Source of the DNA: JANQHO01 sp965218075
GTDB lineage: Bacteria > Bacteroidota > Bacteroidia > Flavobacteriales > Schleiferiaceae
Assembly (NCBI GenBank): GCA_965218075.1
Contig: CBDCJZ010000003.1
Coordinates: 2,189,930 to 2,253,929 of the forward strand
Length of the DNA: 64,000 nt
Direction of reading: 5' to 3'
In this document: in pieces, positions 45,087-53,792 of the stretch
Layout: every line of letters begins with the position of its first letter
How positions within the stretch are numbered: position 1 is the stretch's first letter
Translations under genes and position numbers: made by a program
The notes under the pieces: model-generated
The model's database searches: none
What the model was told of the DNA's origin: nothing
The model's input: the letters and a program-made list of their open reading frames with translations, nothing else

Positions 45087-45356
45087 ATGGCTAAAGAATC
45101 GATAAAAGTCCGCGAGCTAAAGCGACAAAAATTGGTAAATAAATATGCTGAAAAGCATAGAACGCTTAAAGCTGCCGGTAATTATGAGGGTTTGCAGAAG
45201 CTTCCTAAAAATGCTTTATCCGTAAGAATTCACAATCGTTGTAAATTAACCGGTCGTTCTAGAGGTTATATGCGTCAGTTTGGGATTTCGAGGATAGTCT
45301 TCAGAGAAATGGCTAACCGTGGTTTGATACCGGGGATTAAAAAAGCAAGTTGGTAA
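45087..45356 (+). CDS. rpsN: Ribosomal protein S14 (zinc-free type)
   Basis: 89 residues, the long form. A CxxC zinc motif is absent; NRCKLTGRSRGYMRQFGISR is the conserved core and GLIPGIKKASW the end. Confidence 0.97.
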   Translation: MAKESIKVRELKRQKLVNKYAEKHRTLKAAGNYEGLQKLPKNALSVRIHNRCKLTGRSRGYMRQFGISRIVFREMANRGLIPGIKKASW

Positions 45357-45367
45357 AATAAAGAGTA

Positions 45368-45766
45368 ATGGTAACGGATCCTATAGCAGATTATTTAACT
45401 CGTGTTCGAAACGCAATTTTGGCAAGTCATAAGCTGGTAAAAGTCCCAGCTTCTAACCTTAAAAAGGAGATTACCAAAATATTGCATGAGCAGGGATATA
45501 TTACAAACTATAAGTTTGAAGATGACGACAAGCAAGGCACTATTAAAATTGCCCTTAAATACGATCATATTTCCAATGAGCCTGCTATTCGTTTACTAGA
45601 AAGAGTTAGTAAACCGGGGTTAAGAAAATATTCAAATTGTAAGGAATTGCCACGTGTAATCAATGGTTTGGGAATAGCTATTGTTTCTACTTCTAAAGGA
45701 GCGATGACCGATAAGCAAGCTCGAAAAGAGAATATAGGCGGAGAAATTTTATGTTACATATACTAA
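45368..45766 (+). CDS. rpsH: Ribosomal protein S8
   Basis: 132 residues, opening DPIADYLTRVRNAI and ending in the conserved TDKQARKENIGGEILCYIY. Binds the central domain of 16S rRNA. Confidence 0.98.
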   Translation: MVTDPIADYLTRVRNAILASHKLVKVPASNLKKEITKILHEQGYITNYKFEDDDKQGTIKIALKYDHISNEPAIRLLERVSKPGLRKYSNCKELPRVINGLGIAIVSTSKGAMTDKQARKENIGGEILCYIY

Positions 45767-45793
45767 TACAAAGAAAGTATTCATTAAGGAATT

Positions 45794-46345
45794 ATGTCAA
45801 GAATAGGAAGAGCACCGATTAAAATTCCTGATGGTGTTCAAGTCAACATCGATGGAGACCTTGTAAACATAAAAGGTAAGCTGGGAAAATTAAGCCAAGA
45901 GGTAAGTCCCTCAATCAAAGTGAAGTTGGAAGGTAATGCGATTGTCGTAAAAAGATCTGATGAAGAAAATCAAACTCGCACTTACCATGGCCTTTACCGC
46001 TCGCTCATCGCTAATATGGTAACGGGAGTAAGCATAGGTTTTGAGAAGAAACTAGAACTAGTAGGCGTAGGTTACCAAGCTCAAAATTACGGGCAAAAGC
46101 TTAATCTAACCCTTGGGTATTCTCATGATATTATCTTTGAGCTCCCAAGCGAGGTTAAGGTGGAAACTCAATTTGAAAAAGGAAAAAATCCGTTGATCAT
46201 TCTAAAGAGCCATGATAAGCAGCTTTTGGGTTTGGTAGCTGCTAAAATACGTTCCTTTCGTAAGCCAGAACCCTACAAGGGAAAAGGGGTACGTTTTGTT
46301 GGTGAATACATTAGAAGAAAAGCGGGTAAAACAATTAGTAAATAA
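45794..46345 (+). CDS. rplF: Ribosomal protein L6
   Basis: 183 residues, two similar alpha-beta halves: MSRIGRAPIKIPDGVQVNI and the C-terminal RSFRKPEPYKGKGVRFVGE. Confidence 0.98.
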   Translation: MSRIGRAPIKIPDGVQVNIDGDLVNIKGKLGKLSQEVSPSIKVKLEGNAIVVKRSDEENQTRTYHGLYRSLIANMVTGVSIGFEKKLELVGVGYQAQNYGQKLNLTLGYSHDIIFELPSEVKVETQFEKGKNPLIILKSHDKQLLGLVAAKIRSFRKPEPYKGKGVRFVGEYIRRKAGKTISK

Positions 46346-46354
46346 TATTGAGAG

Positions 46355-46708
46355 ATGGCATTAGCAAAAGGTGAAAGAAGGCTGCGCATTCGCAAGAGAA
46401 TCAGAAAAACGATTAAAGGCAGTGCTGATAAGCCCAGGCTTTCTGTTTACCGCAGCAATAAGGAAATATATTCCCAGCTAATCAATGATGTGGAAAGTAA
46501 AACTATTGTTGCAGCATCTTCGATTGAGAAAGATATTAATAATGAAGGAAATAAGGTAGATATAGCTAAAACAGTTGGAATAAAACTGGCAGAGAAAGCT
46601 AAGGCAATTGGCATTGAACTTTGTTCTTTTGATCGTGGAGGATATTTATATCATGGAAGAGTAAAGTCATTGGCTGAAGGAGCCAGAGAAGGAGGATTAA
46701 AATTTTAG
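46355..46708 (+). CDS. rplR: Ribosomal protein L18
   Basis: 117 residues: KPRLSVYRSNKEIYSQLIND and the ending FDRGGYLYHGRVKSLAEGAR. Binds 5S rRNA with L5. Confidence 0.97.
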   Translation: MALAKGERRLRIRKRIRKTIKGSADKPRLSVYRSNKEIYSQLINDVESKTIVAASSIEKDINNEGNKVDIAKTVGIKLAEKAKAIGIELCSFDRGGYLYHGRVKSLAEGAREGGLKF

Positions 46709-46719
46709 GCAATCCATTC

Positions 46720-47244
46720 ATGATAAAAGGCCATAAAAGTGTTATAAGAATAAAGCCAAGTGGACTAGAGCTTATTGATCGTTTGGTGGGAGTACAAAGG
46801 GTAACCAAAGTAACCAAAGGAGGCAGGACTTTTGGATTTTCCGCTATAGTAGTAGTGGGAGATGAAAAGGGTGTTGCCGGTTTTGGTTTAGGTAAGTCCA
46901 GAGAAGTGTCAGGAGCCATTCAGAAGAGCATTGAAGATGCCAAGAAAAACTTAGTTCGTATTCCTTTAGTAAGAAATACCATTCCCCATGCTCAGCTGGG
47001 CAAGTACGGCGGAGGAAGGGTATTTCTTCGTCCTGCTTCCAATGGTACCGGAGTAATTGCCGGAGGTGCTATGCGTGCAGTTTTAGAAAGCTTTGGGGTA
47101 CATGATGTATTGGCCAAGTCTAAGGGCTCATCAAATCCTCATAATGTAGTTAAAGCGACTTTTGACGCTCTACTTAAAATGAGAGATGCAGGTACAGTTG
47201 CCAAAACACGTGGCATTACAATGGAAAAAGTGTTTAATGGCTAA
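46720..47244 (+). CDS. rpsE: Ribosomal protein S5
   Basis: 174 residues. Double-stranded RNA-binding N-terminal half (RVTKVTKGGRTFGFSAIVVV) and C-terminal GVHDVLAKSKGSSNPHN. Shapes the mRNA entry site and decoding accuracy. Confidence 0.98.
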   Translation: MIKGHKSVIRIKPSGLELIDRLVGVQRVTKVTKGGRTFGFSAIVVVGDEKGVAGFGLGKSREVSGAIQKSIEDAKKNLVRIPLVRNTIPHAQLGKYGGGRVFLRPASNGTGVIAGGAMRAVLESFGVHDVLAKSKGSSNPHNVVKATFDALLKMRDAGTVAKTRGITMEKVFNG

Positions 47245-47256
47245 TAAAGAATTACG

Positions 47257-47454
47257 ATGGCAACTATAAAAATAAAACAAGTACGAAGCCAGATAAAAAG
47301 ACCTACAAGCCAAAAGAAAACCTTGAAAGCTCTAGGACTGCATAAAATAAATCAGGTTGTAGAACATCGAGATACTCCCCAGATTATGGGAATGATCCGT
47401 AAAGTGGCTCATCTGGTAAAAATAGAAGAAACTAATAAAAACAAGATATTGTAA
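47257..47454 (+). CDS. rpmD: Ribosomal protein L30
   Basis: 65 residues: KIKQVRSQIKRPTSQKKTL, then ALGLHKINQVVEH and IRKVAHLVKIEE. Confidence 0.95.
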   Translation: MATIKIKQVRSQIKRPTSQKKTLKALGLHKINQVVEHRDTPQIMGMIRKVAHLVKIEETNKNKIL

Positions 47455-47457
47455 AAG

Positions 47458-47907
47458 ATGAATTTAAGCAGTCTTAAGCCGGCAGAAAATTCTGTAAAAT
47501 CAACTAAGAGGATAGCCCGTGGACAAGGATCTGGTTATGGGGGTACTGCTACTCGTGGTCACAAAGGAGCTAAATCCCGTAGTAGTTACAAATCAAAGAT
47601 TGGTTTTGAGGGAGGCCAGACGCCACTTCAGCGCAGAGTTCCCAAATTTGGTTTTAAGAACTTCAATCGTATAGAGTACAGGGGGATTAACCTTGATACT
47701 CTTCAACAATTGGTTGATGATAAAAAAATTAAGGATATAGTTACTGTAGATACCTTGATTGAAAACGGACTAATGTCTAAAAATGAAAAGATTAAAGTTT
47801 TAGGCAGAGGTGAGTTAAAGGATAAGCTCAATGTAGAAGTTCATGCTTTTTCAAAGTCGGCTAAAGAAATAATAGAAGCACGAGGAGGACAAGCTAAAAC
47901 TCTGTAA
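47458..47907 (+). CDS. rplO: Ribosomal protein L15
   Basis: 149 residues. Basic glycine-rich N-terminus (RIARGQGSGYGGTATRGHKG, KSRSSYKSKIGFEGGQTPLQ) and C-terminal VEVHAFSKSAKEIIEARGG. Confidence 0.97.
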   Translation: MNLSSLKPAENSVKSTKRIARGQGSGYGGTATRGHKGAKSRSSYKSKIGFEGGQTPLQRRVPKFGFKNFNRIEYRGINLDTLQQLVDDKKIKDIVTVDTLIENGLMSKNEKIKVLGRGELKDKLNVEVHAFSKSAKEIIEARGGQAKTL

Positions 47908-47920
47908 GTAACTCTACTAT

Positions 47921-49258
47921 ATGAAGCGTTTTATAGAAACATTAAAAAATATCTGGAAGATTGAAGAGCTAAGAGAAAAGATACTTCTTACTCTGGGGTT
48001 TCTTCTTATATACCGAATAGGTTCCAATGTAGTTTTACCTGGAATCGATCCTACTAGTCTTACAAATCTCCAAAATCAAACTTCAGGTGGAATTTTAGGG
48101 ATTCTTAATGCATTTACAGGAGGGGCATTTGCTAATGCTTCAATTTTAGCTTTAGGTATTATGCCATACATTTCCGCTTCCATTGTAATTCAATTACTGG
48201 GTATGGCTGTCCCTACTATTCAGAAGATGCAGCGTGAAGGTGAAAGTGGCCGTAGAAAAGTAAACCAGATCACACGTTTCTTAACGATTGCCATTACAAC
48301 TGTACAAGCTCCTAGCTATATCGCTAATCTAATGGCTCAAAATGTAGTACTCACTATTGCTCCTTCTATCTTCTGGACGACAGCCATAGTGGTATTGGTA
48401 GCGGGAACCATTTTTGCTATGTGGCTCGGGGAGAAAATTACCGATAAAGGAATTGGTAATGGCATTTCACTTTTAATTATGGTAGGTATTATTGCCAGCT
48501 TACCTCAAGCATTCTTACAGGAATTTGCCTCTAAAGTAGATCGAGGTGGGGGACTAGTTCTTTTCATAGTTGAGATAGCTGCTCTGTTAATAGTTATTCT
48601 GCTTTCAGTAGCGCTAGTACAGGCCGTTAGAAAGATACCAGTTCAGTATGCTAAGAGAACAACTGGAGGAAGAACCTATGCCGGTGATATGGCTCGCCAA
48701 TATATACCGTTGAAAGTGAATGCTGCAGGAGTGATGCCAATTATTTTTGCCCAGGCTATTATGTTCATACCCATAACCGTATTGACCTATTCAGGCCTAC
48801 AAAATAGTAATGCCACCTTGCTTGTATCCATGTTCAGCAATATACAGGGCTTCTGGTACAATTTTGTGTTTGGTATAATGGTTATTCTTTTCACTTATTT
48901 TTATACAGCTGTTCAGGTTAATACCAACCAAATGGCCGAAGACTTAAAACGCAATGGAGGCTTTATTCCCGGTGTCAAGCCCGGTAAGCAAACCGCTGAA
49001 TTTTTAGATACTGTATTATCGAGAATAACCCTACCAGGTTCTATCTTTCTGGCTATACTGGCTATTTTACCAGCCTTTGCTATGTTGGCAGGAATCAATA
49101 CCCAGTTTGCTTATTTTTATGGGGGAACCAGTCTTTTAATTATGGTAGGAGTAGTATTGGATACATTACAACAGATTGAAAGTTATTTATTAAATAGACA
49201 TTATGACGGTTTAATGAAGTCCAGCAAATTAAAAGGTAGAACCGTTGACGCATTTTAA
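47921..49258 (+). CDS. secY: Preprotein translocase subunit SecY
   Basis: 445 residues, ten membrane helices. Plug region near IDPTSLTNLQNQTSGGILGI; cytosolic loop with VQYAKRTTGGRTYAGD, bearing the arginines that meet SecA and the ribosome; helix 10 ends before QQIESYLLNRHYDGLMK. The channel for Sec export and membrane insertion. Confidence 0.98.
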   Translation: MKRFIETLKNIWKIEELREKILLTLGFLLIYRIGSNVVLPGIDPTSLTNLQNQTSGGILGILNAFTGGAFANASILALGIMPYISASIVIQLLGMAVPTIQKMQREGESGRRKVNQITRFLTIAITTVQAPSYIANLMAQNVVLTIAPSIFWTTAIVVLVAGTIFAMWLGEKITDKGIGNGISLLIMVGIIASLPQAFLQEFASKVDRGGGLVLFIVEIAALLIVILLSVALVQAVRKIPVQYAKRTTGGRTYAGDMARQYIPLKVNAAGVMPIIFAQAIMFIPITVLTYSGLQNSNATLLVSMFSNIQGFWYNFVFGIMVILFTYFYTAVQVNTNQMAEDLKRNGGFIPGVKPGKQTAEFLDTVLSRITLPGSIFLAILAILPAFAMLAGINTQFAYFYGGTSLLIMVGVVLDTLQQIESYLLNRHYDGLMKSSKLKGRTVDAF

Positions 49259-49275
49259 AAAGTCTACAAAATTAT

Positions 49276-49491
49276 ATGGCTAGACAATCTGCAATAGAGC
49301 AAGACGGAACCATTATAGAAGCACTGAGTAATGCAATGTTTCGTGTAGAGCTGGAAAGCGGGCATATCGTTACTGCTCATATTTCAGGAAAAATGCGGAT
49401 GCACTACATAAAGCTGTTGCCCGGAGATAATGTGAAGATGGAAATGTCTCCTTATGATTTGAGCAAAGCACGTATCATCTACAGATATTAA
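49276..49491 (+). CDS. infA: Translation initiation factor IF-1
   Basis: 71 residues, single OB/S1-like domain: GTIIEALSNAMFRVELESGH and MRMHYIKLLPGDNVKMEMSP. Between secY and rpmJ, as in most bacteria. Confidence 0.97.
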   Translation: MARQSAIEQDGTIIEALSNAMFRVELESGHIVTAHISGKMRMHYIKLLPGDNVKMEMSPYDLSKARIIYRY

Positions 49492-49497
49492 GATATT

Positions 49498-49614
49498 ATG
49501 AAAGTTAGGACATCGTTAAAAAAGAGAAGTGCCGATTGTAAAATTGTACGTAGAAAAGGCAAGTTGTATGTAATTAACAGAAAGAATCCAAAGCTTAAAC
49601 AAAGGCAAGGATAA
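49498..49614 (+). CDS. rpmJ: Ribosomal protein L36
   Basis: 38 residues (MKVRTSLKKRSADCKIVRRK..., ending KQRQG). Only one cysteine remains (C14), so the zinc ribbon of the C+ form is absent, as usual in Bacteroidota. Confidence 0.95.
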   Translation: MKVRTSLKKRSADCKIVRRKGKLYVINRKNPKLKQRQG

Positions 49615-49631
49615 TATTTAACAGAATACTC

Positions 49632-50009
49632 ATGGCGAGGATTGCAGGTGTAGACTTACCTAAAAATAAAAGGGGCGAAATAGGACTTATCTCTATTTTC
49701 GGTATTGGACGGAATCGTGCCCGTAAAATATTGGATGTTGCTGGCATAGATTATGATACTAAAGTAGATCAGTGGGGTGATAATCAATTGACCGCTATCA
49801 GAAATATAATTTCTGAGCAGTATAAAGTTGAAGGAGAGCTTCGCTCAGAAATACAACTTAATATAAAACGACTGATGGATATTGGTTGTTATCGTGGAAT
49901 GCGTCACCGTTCTGGTTTGCCGCTTAATGGGCAAAAAACTAAAAACAATTCTCGTACACGTAAAGGAAGACGTAAAACAATAACCAATAAGAAAAAAGCT
50001 ACCAAATAA
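49632..50009 (+). CDS. rpsM: Ribosomal protein S13
   Basis: 125 residues: ARIAGVDLPKNKRGEIGL, the helix-hairpin-helix FGIGRNRARKIL, and RGMRHRSGLPLNGQKTKNN. Contacts P-site tRNA and forms bridges to the 50S. Confidence 0.98.
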   Translation: MARIAGVDLPKNKRGEIGLISIFGIGRNRARKILDVAGIDYDTKVDQWGDNQLTAIRNIISEQYKVEGELRSEIQLNIKRLMDIGCYRGMRHRSGLPLNGQKTKNNSRTRKGRRKTITNKKKATK

Positions 50010-50021
50010 TTAAGATAAAAT

Positions 50022-50417
50022 ATGGTAAAGAACACCAGTGGCAAAGTCCCTAAAAAAAGAAAAGTAATTGTGGAAGCCGCCGGAGAGGCACATATCAATG
50101 CTACTTTTAATAATGTGATCATATCGTTAACCAATACCAAAGGTCAGGTTGTAGCATGGTCAAGTGCTGGAAAAATAGGCTTTAAAGGTTCTAAAAAGAA
50201 CACTCCTTACGCTGCTCAAATGGCTGCGGAAGATTGTTCTACTAAAGCACTGGAATTAGGTCTAAAAAAAGTTAAGGTTTATGTTAAAGGCCCTGGCAAT
50301 GGACGTGAGTCAGCTATAAGAACTATTCATAATTCTGGAATTGAGGTAACGGAAGTTATAGACGTTACTCCAGTTCCACATAATGGTTGCCGTCCGCCCA
50401 AAAGAAGAAGAGTTTAA
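50022..50417 (+). CDS. rpsK: Ribosomal protein S11
   Basis: 131 residues: HINATFNNVIISLTNTKG, KGPGNGRESAIRTI and terminal VPHNGCRPPKRRRV. Confidence 0.98.
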   Translation: MVKNTSGKVPKKRKVIVEAAGEAHINATFNNVIISLTNTKGQVVAWSSAGKIGFKGSKKNTPYAAQMAAEDCSTKALELGLKKVKVYVKGPGNGRESAIRTIHNSGIEVTEVIDVTPVPHNGCRPPKRRRV

Positions 50418-50441
50418 GAAATTATAGATTAAGGAGAAACA

Positions 50442-51047
50442 ATGGCAAGATACACCGGCCCTAAGACCAAAATCTCCAGAAGATTTGGAGAGCCAATTTT
50501 CGGACCCAATCGTTCGTTTGAGAAAAGAAACTATTCTCCCGGACAGCATGGCTTTGCGCATAAGAAAGGTAAAAAATCTCAATATGCCATTCAGCTTGCT
50601 GAAAAGCAAAAAGCCAAGTATACTTATGGAATTTTAGAACGCCAATTTGCTAATCTTTTTCACAAATCATCGCGGACAAAAGGCATTAGCGGCGAAGTTT
50701 TACTACAACTTTGTGAGGCACGTTTGGATAATTTAGTATACCGTTTAGGTATTGCTCCTTCCCGCAGGGGAGCGCGGCAATTAATTTCTCACCGTCATAT
50801 TATTGTGAATGGCAAAGTTGTAAATATTCCATCGTTTACTGCTAAAGAAGGAGATATAGTAGGCATAAGGGAAAAATCCAAATCATTAGAAGTAATTACC
50901 AACTCGCTTGCATCTCGTAAGGGTAAATACGAATGGTTAGAATGGAATAATTCCTCTACAGAAGGTAAATTCCTTAATATGCCACAAAGAGCACAAATTC
51001 CTGAGAATATCAAAGAAAAACTTATAGTGGAATTATACTCTAAATAA
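50442..51047 (+). CDS. rpsD: Ribosomal protein S4
   Basis: 201 residues. N-terminal YTGPKTKISRRFGEPIFG without the zinc cysteines; S4 RNA-binding domain LVYRLGIAPSRRGARQLISH. Primary 16S binder; lies between rpsK and rpoA. Confidence 0.98.
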   Translation: MARYTGPKTKISRRFGEPIFGPNRSFEKRNYSPGQHGFAHKKGKKSQYAIQLAEKQKAKYTYGILERQFANLFHKSSRTKGISGEVLLQLCEARLDNLVYRLGIAPSRRGARQLISHRHIIVNGKVVNIPSFTAKEGDIVGIREKSKSLEVITNSLASRKGKYEWLEWNNSSTEGKFLNMPQRAQIPENIKEKLIVELYSK

Positions 51048-51080
51048 CTTAATATAATCATTTAACTATATAGGCTTGCT

Positions 51081-52073
51081 ATGGCAATTTTAAATTTTCA
51101 AAGTCCCAATCGGGTCGTAATGAACTACTCTACTGAAACTGAAGGTGAGTTTGAATTCAAACCTTTAGAGCCGGGATATGGTTTGACTATTGGTAATGCC
51201 CTTCGCAGGGTTTTGTTATCATCATTAGAAGGCTGTGCCTTTACTTCCGTTCGTATTGAAGGAATAGAGCATGAATTCTCTACTATAAAAGGAGTAGTGG
51301 AAGATGTTACCGAAATAGTTTTGAACTTAAAGCAAGTATGCTTTAAAAAACAGATAGAAGATGAGGATGAGGAAAAGATACATGTTAGCTTGGAAGGTAA
51401 GGAAAAGGTTACAGCCGGTGATCTTGGAATATATATCAATGCTTATCAAATATTAAATCCCGAACTGATAATTTGCAACCTATATCCATTTGTAAAACTG
51501 GAGATGGAGCTTACTATCAAAAAGGGAAGAGGATACCTTCCCGCTGAGGAAAATAAAAAGAGCGGCACTCCTCTCGGAACCATTTTTATCGACTCTATTT
51601 ACACTCCTATCAAAAATGTAAAGTATAACATTGAAAACTATCGTCTAGGGCAAAAGACAGACTATGAAAAGCTGATTTTAAACATCAGTACTGATGGTAG
51701 CATTCATCCTGAAGAGGCTTTAACCGAGGCTGCTGAAATTCTGATTCATCATCTCACGTTGGTAAGCAATAAGAAAATTGGACTAGAAAACAACAGAATT
51801 GCTAAGATTGACAACTATGACGAAAAGATCTTACACATACGTCGTTTACTTAAAACTAAACTGGCTGATTTGGATATTTCAGTACGTGCATTAAATTGCC
51901 TCAAGGCAGCAGAGCTTGAAACACTAGAAGAACTGGTACCCTATACCAAAAATGAGCTTTTGAAATTCCGTAATTTCGGCAAGAAATCACTTATTGAGTT
52001 AGATGAGTTTTTAAGAAGTAAAGATCTTCATCTTGGTATGGACATTTCTAAGTATAAGTTGAACGAGAAATAA
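51081..52073 (+). CDS. rpoA: RNA polymerase alpha subunit
   Basis: 330 residues. N-terminal dimerisation and assembly domain (EPGYGLTIGNALRRVLLSSL, VEDVTEIVLNLKQ) and C-terminal helix-hairpin-helix DNA/activator-binding domain (AELETLEELVPYTKNELLKF, NFGKKSLIELDEFL). Confidence 0.98.
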   Translation: MAILNFQSPNRVVMNYSTETEGEFEFKPLEPGYGLTIGNALRRVLLSSLEGCAFTSVRIEGIEHEFSTIKGVVEDVTEIVLNLKQVCFKKQIEDEDEEKIHVSLEGKEKVTAGDLGIYINAYQILNPELIICNLYPFVKLEMELTIKKGRGYLPAEENKKSGTPLGTIFIDSIYTPIKNVKYNIENYRLGQKTDYEKLILNISTDGSIHPEEALTEAAEILIHHLTLVSNKKIGLENNRIAKIDNYDEKILHIRRLLKTKLADLDISVRALNCLKAAELETLEELVPYTKNELLKFRNFGKKSLIELDEFLRSKDLHLGMDISKYKLNEK

Positions 52074-52079
52074 TTATTA

Positions 52080-52625
52080 ATGAGACACCGAAAAAAGATA
52101 AATAACTTGGGCAGAACGGTAGCTCATCGCAAAGCCATGCTAACTAATATGGCATGTTCGCTCATTGAGCAAAAACGAATTAATACTACAGTAGCAAAAG
52201 CTAAAGAGCTCAAGAAATATATTGAGAAGCTTATCACTAAGTCAAAAAACGATACTACTCATAGCAGAAGAGTTGTTTTCAGCTATCTTAAAAATAAATA
52301 TGCTGTAAGCGAACTTTTCAGAGAAGTAGCGGCTAAGGTTGGCGATCGCCCTGGAGGATATGCCCGTATCATAAAAACTGGAAATCGCTTGGGTGATCAA
52401 GCTGAAATGTGTATGATTGAATTAGTAGACTTCAACGAAATATATACTAACGAAAAAGTGTCTAAGGCTAAAACTACCCGCAGAAGTGGTAGGCACTCTA
52501 CAGCTAAAACTGGGACTAAGGAAATTTCTAAAAAGGAAGAGTCTAATGGAGAATCAAAAAGAACTATGAAGTTAAAGACTGAAGAAACAAGAGAAAGCAA
52601 AGTAGAAAAAGACAAGAAAAAATGA
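52080..52625 (+). CDS. rplQ: Ribosomal protein L17 with charged C-terminal tail
   Basis: 181 residues. The L17 core (MRHRKKINNLGRTVAHRKAM ... GDRPGGYARIIKTGNRLGD) ends near residue 125; the last ~50 residues are a Lys/Glu/Thr-rich tail. Such tails are known in Bacteroidota L17 and are probably disordered on the ribosome surface. The stop codon is directly followed by the carA ATG. Confidence 0.96.
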   Translation: MRHRKKINNLGRTVAHRKAMLTNMACSLIEQKRINTTVAKAKELKKYIEKLITKSKNDTTHSRRVVFSYLKNKYAVSELFREVAAKVGDRPGGYARIIKTGNRLGDQAEMCMIELVDFNEIYTNEKVSKAKTTRRSGRHSTAKTGTKEISKKEESNGESKRTMKLKTEETRESKVEKDKKK

Positions 52626-53792
52626 ATGTTGCTTTCAGCTGATAAAATCACAATTAAAAAAGAGGAGAAATTTTTATCTTTCAAGAAAGCTGTAGTTGTT
52701 CTGGAAGACGGATTCCTCTTCTGGGGACGTTCTACTGGATTGGATGGAACAGCCACAGGAGAACTTTGTTTTAATACAGGGATGACCGGTTATCAGGAAA
52801 TTTTCACCGACCCCAGTTATTTTGGGCAGATAATGGTTGCTACCAATCCACATATAGGAAACTATGGAATAAAACATGATGAGGTAGAATCCGAATCCAT
52901 AAAAATAGCTGGCTTAGTTTGCAAGAATTTCAGTAATTATCACAGTCGACCTGGTTCTGATGGATCATTATATGGATACTTTAAAAAGCAGAGCAAGGTT
53001 GTTATATCCGATATAGATACCCGTGCCCTAGTCCGTCACATTCAAGACAAGGGAGCAATGAATGCCATCATTAGCATTGAAACGAAAAATATTAACATTT
53101 TGCGAGAACAACTAGCCAAAGTCCCTTCTATGAAAGGTCTGGAACTTTCCAGTAAAGTAACTACTGAGAAGGCTTATTTTGCTGGAAATAAGTCAGCTAA
53201 ATATAAAATAGCAGTACTTGATTTGGGAATTAAAAGAAGTATACTGAGAAATTTTGCAAATAGAAATTGCTTTATAAAAGTGTTTTCAATGAACGCTAAC
53301 TTGCCAGAAATGCTGGATTGGGAACCAGACGGCTTGTTTATATCCAATGGTCCAGGTGATCCCTCTGCTATGTCGGATATCATTGAAAAGGTAAAAGCAA
53401 TGCAAAATACCGGTTTACCTGTATTCGGAATATGTCTAGGGCATCAGCTTATCGCTTTGGCAAATGGATTGTCTACTTATAAGATGCATAATGGTCATCG
53501 TGGTATCAATCACCCGGTGAAGAACCTACTCACTGGAAAAGGTGAAATTACTACTCAGAACCACGAATTTCAAGTGAGTATGGAGGATGTAGAAAAGAAT
53601 GAAAATATAGAGCTAACTCACATTCATTTGAATAATAAAACCGTTGCTGGTTTTCGTCTAAAAAATAAACCTATATTCTGCGTTCAATATCATCCAGAGG
53701 CTTTTCCAGGTCCTCATGATTCTGACTATCTTTTTGATGATTTTATTAAGCTTATGCAAAACCACAAGAAACGAGAATTTGTATGGCAATAA
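52626..53792 (+). CDS. carA: Carbamoyl-phosphate synthase small subunit
   Basis: 388 residues. The N-terminal CarA domain (GRSTGLDGTATGELCFNTGM) precedes a class I glutaminase with nucleophile FGICLGHQL and the His-Glu pair YHPEA. It supplies ammonia to CarB for arginine and pyrimidine synthesis; carB is not in the window. The first ~15 residues are atypical, and a start slightly downstream is possible. It overlaps eno by 10 nt. Confidence 0.96.
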   Translation: MLLSADKITIKKEEKFLSFKKAVVVLEDGFLFWGRSTGLDGTATGELCFNTGMTGYQEIFTDPSYFGQIMVATNPHIGNYGIKHDEVESESIKIAGLVCKNFSNYHSRPGSDGSLYGYFKKQSKVVISDIDTRALVRHIQDKGAMNAIISIETKNINILREQLAKVPSMKGLELSSKVTTEKAYFAGNKSAKYKIAVLDLGIKRSILRNFANRNCFIKVFSMNANLPEMLDWEPDGLFISNGPGDPSAMSDIIEKVKAMQNTGLPVFGICLGHQLIALANGLSTYKMHNGHRGINHPVKNLLTGKGEITTQNHEFQVSMEDVEKNENIELTHIHLNNKTVAGFRLKNKPIFCVQYHPEAFPGPHDSDYLFDDFIKLMQNHKKREFVWQ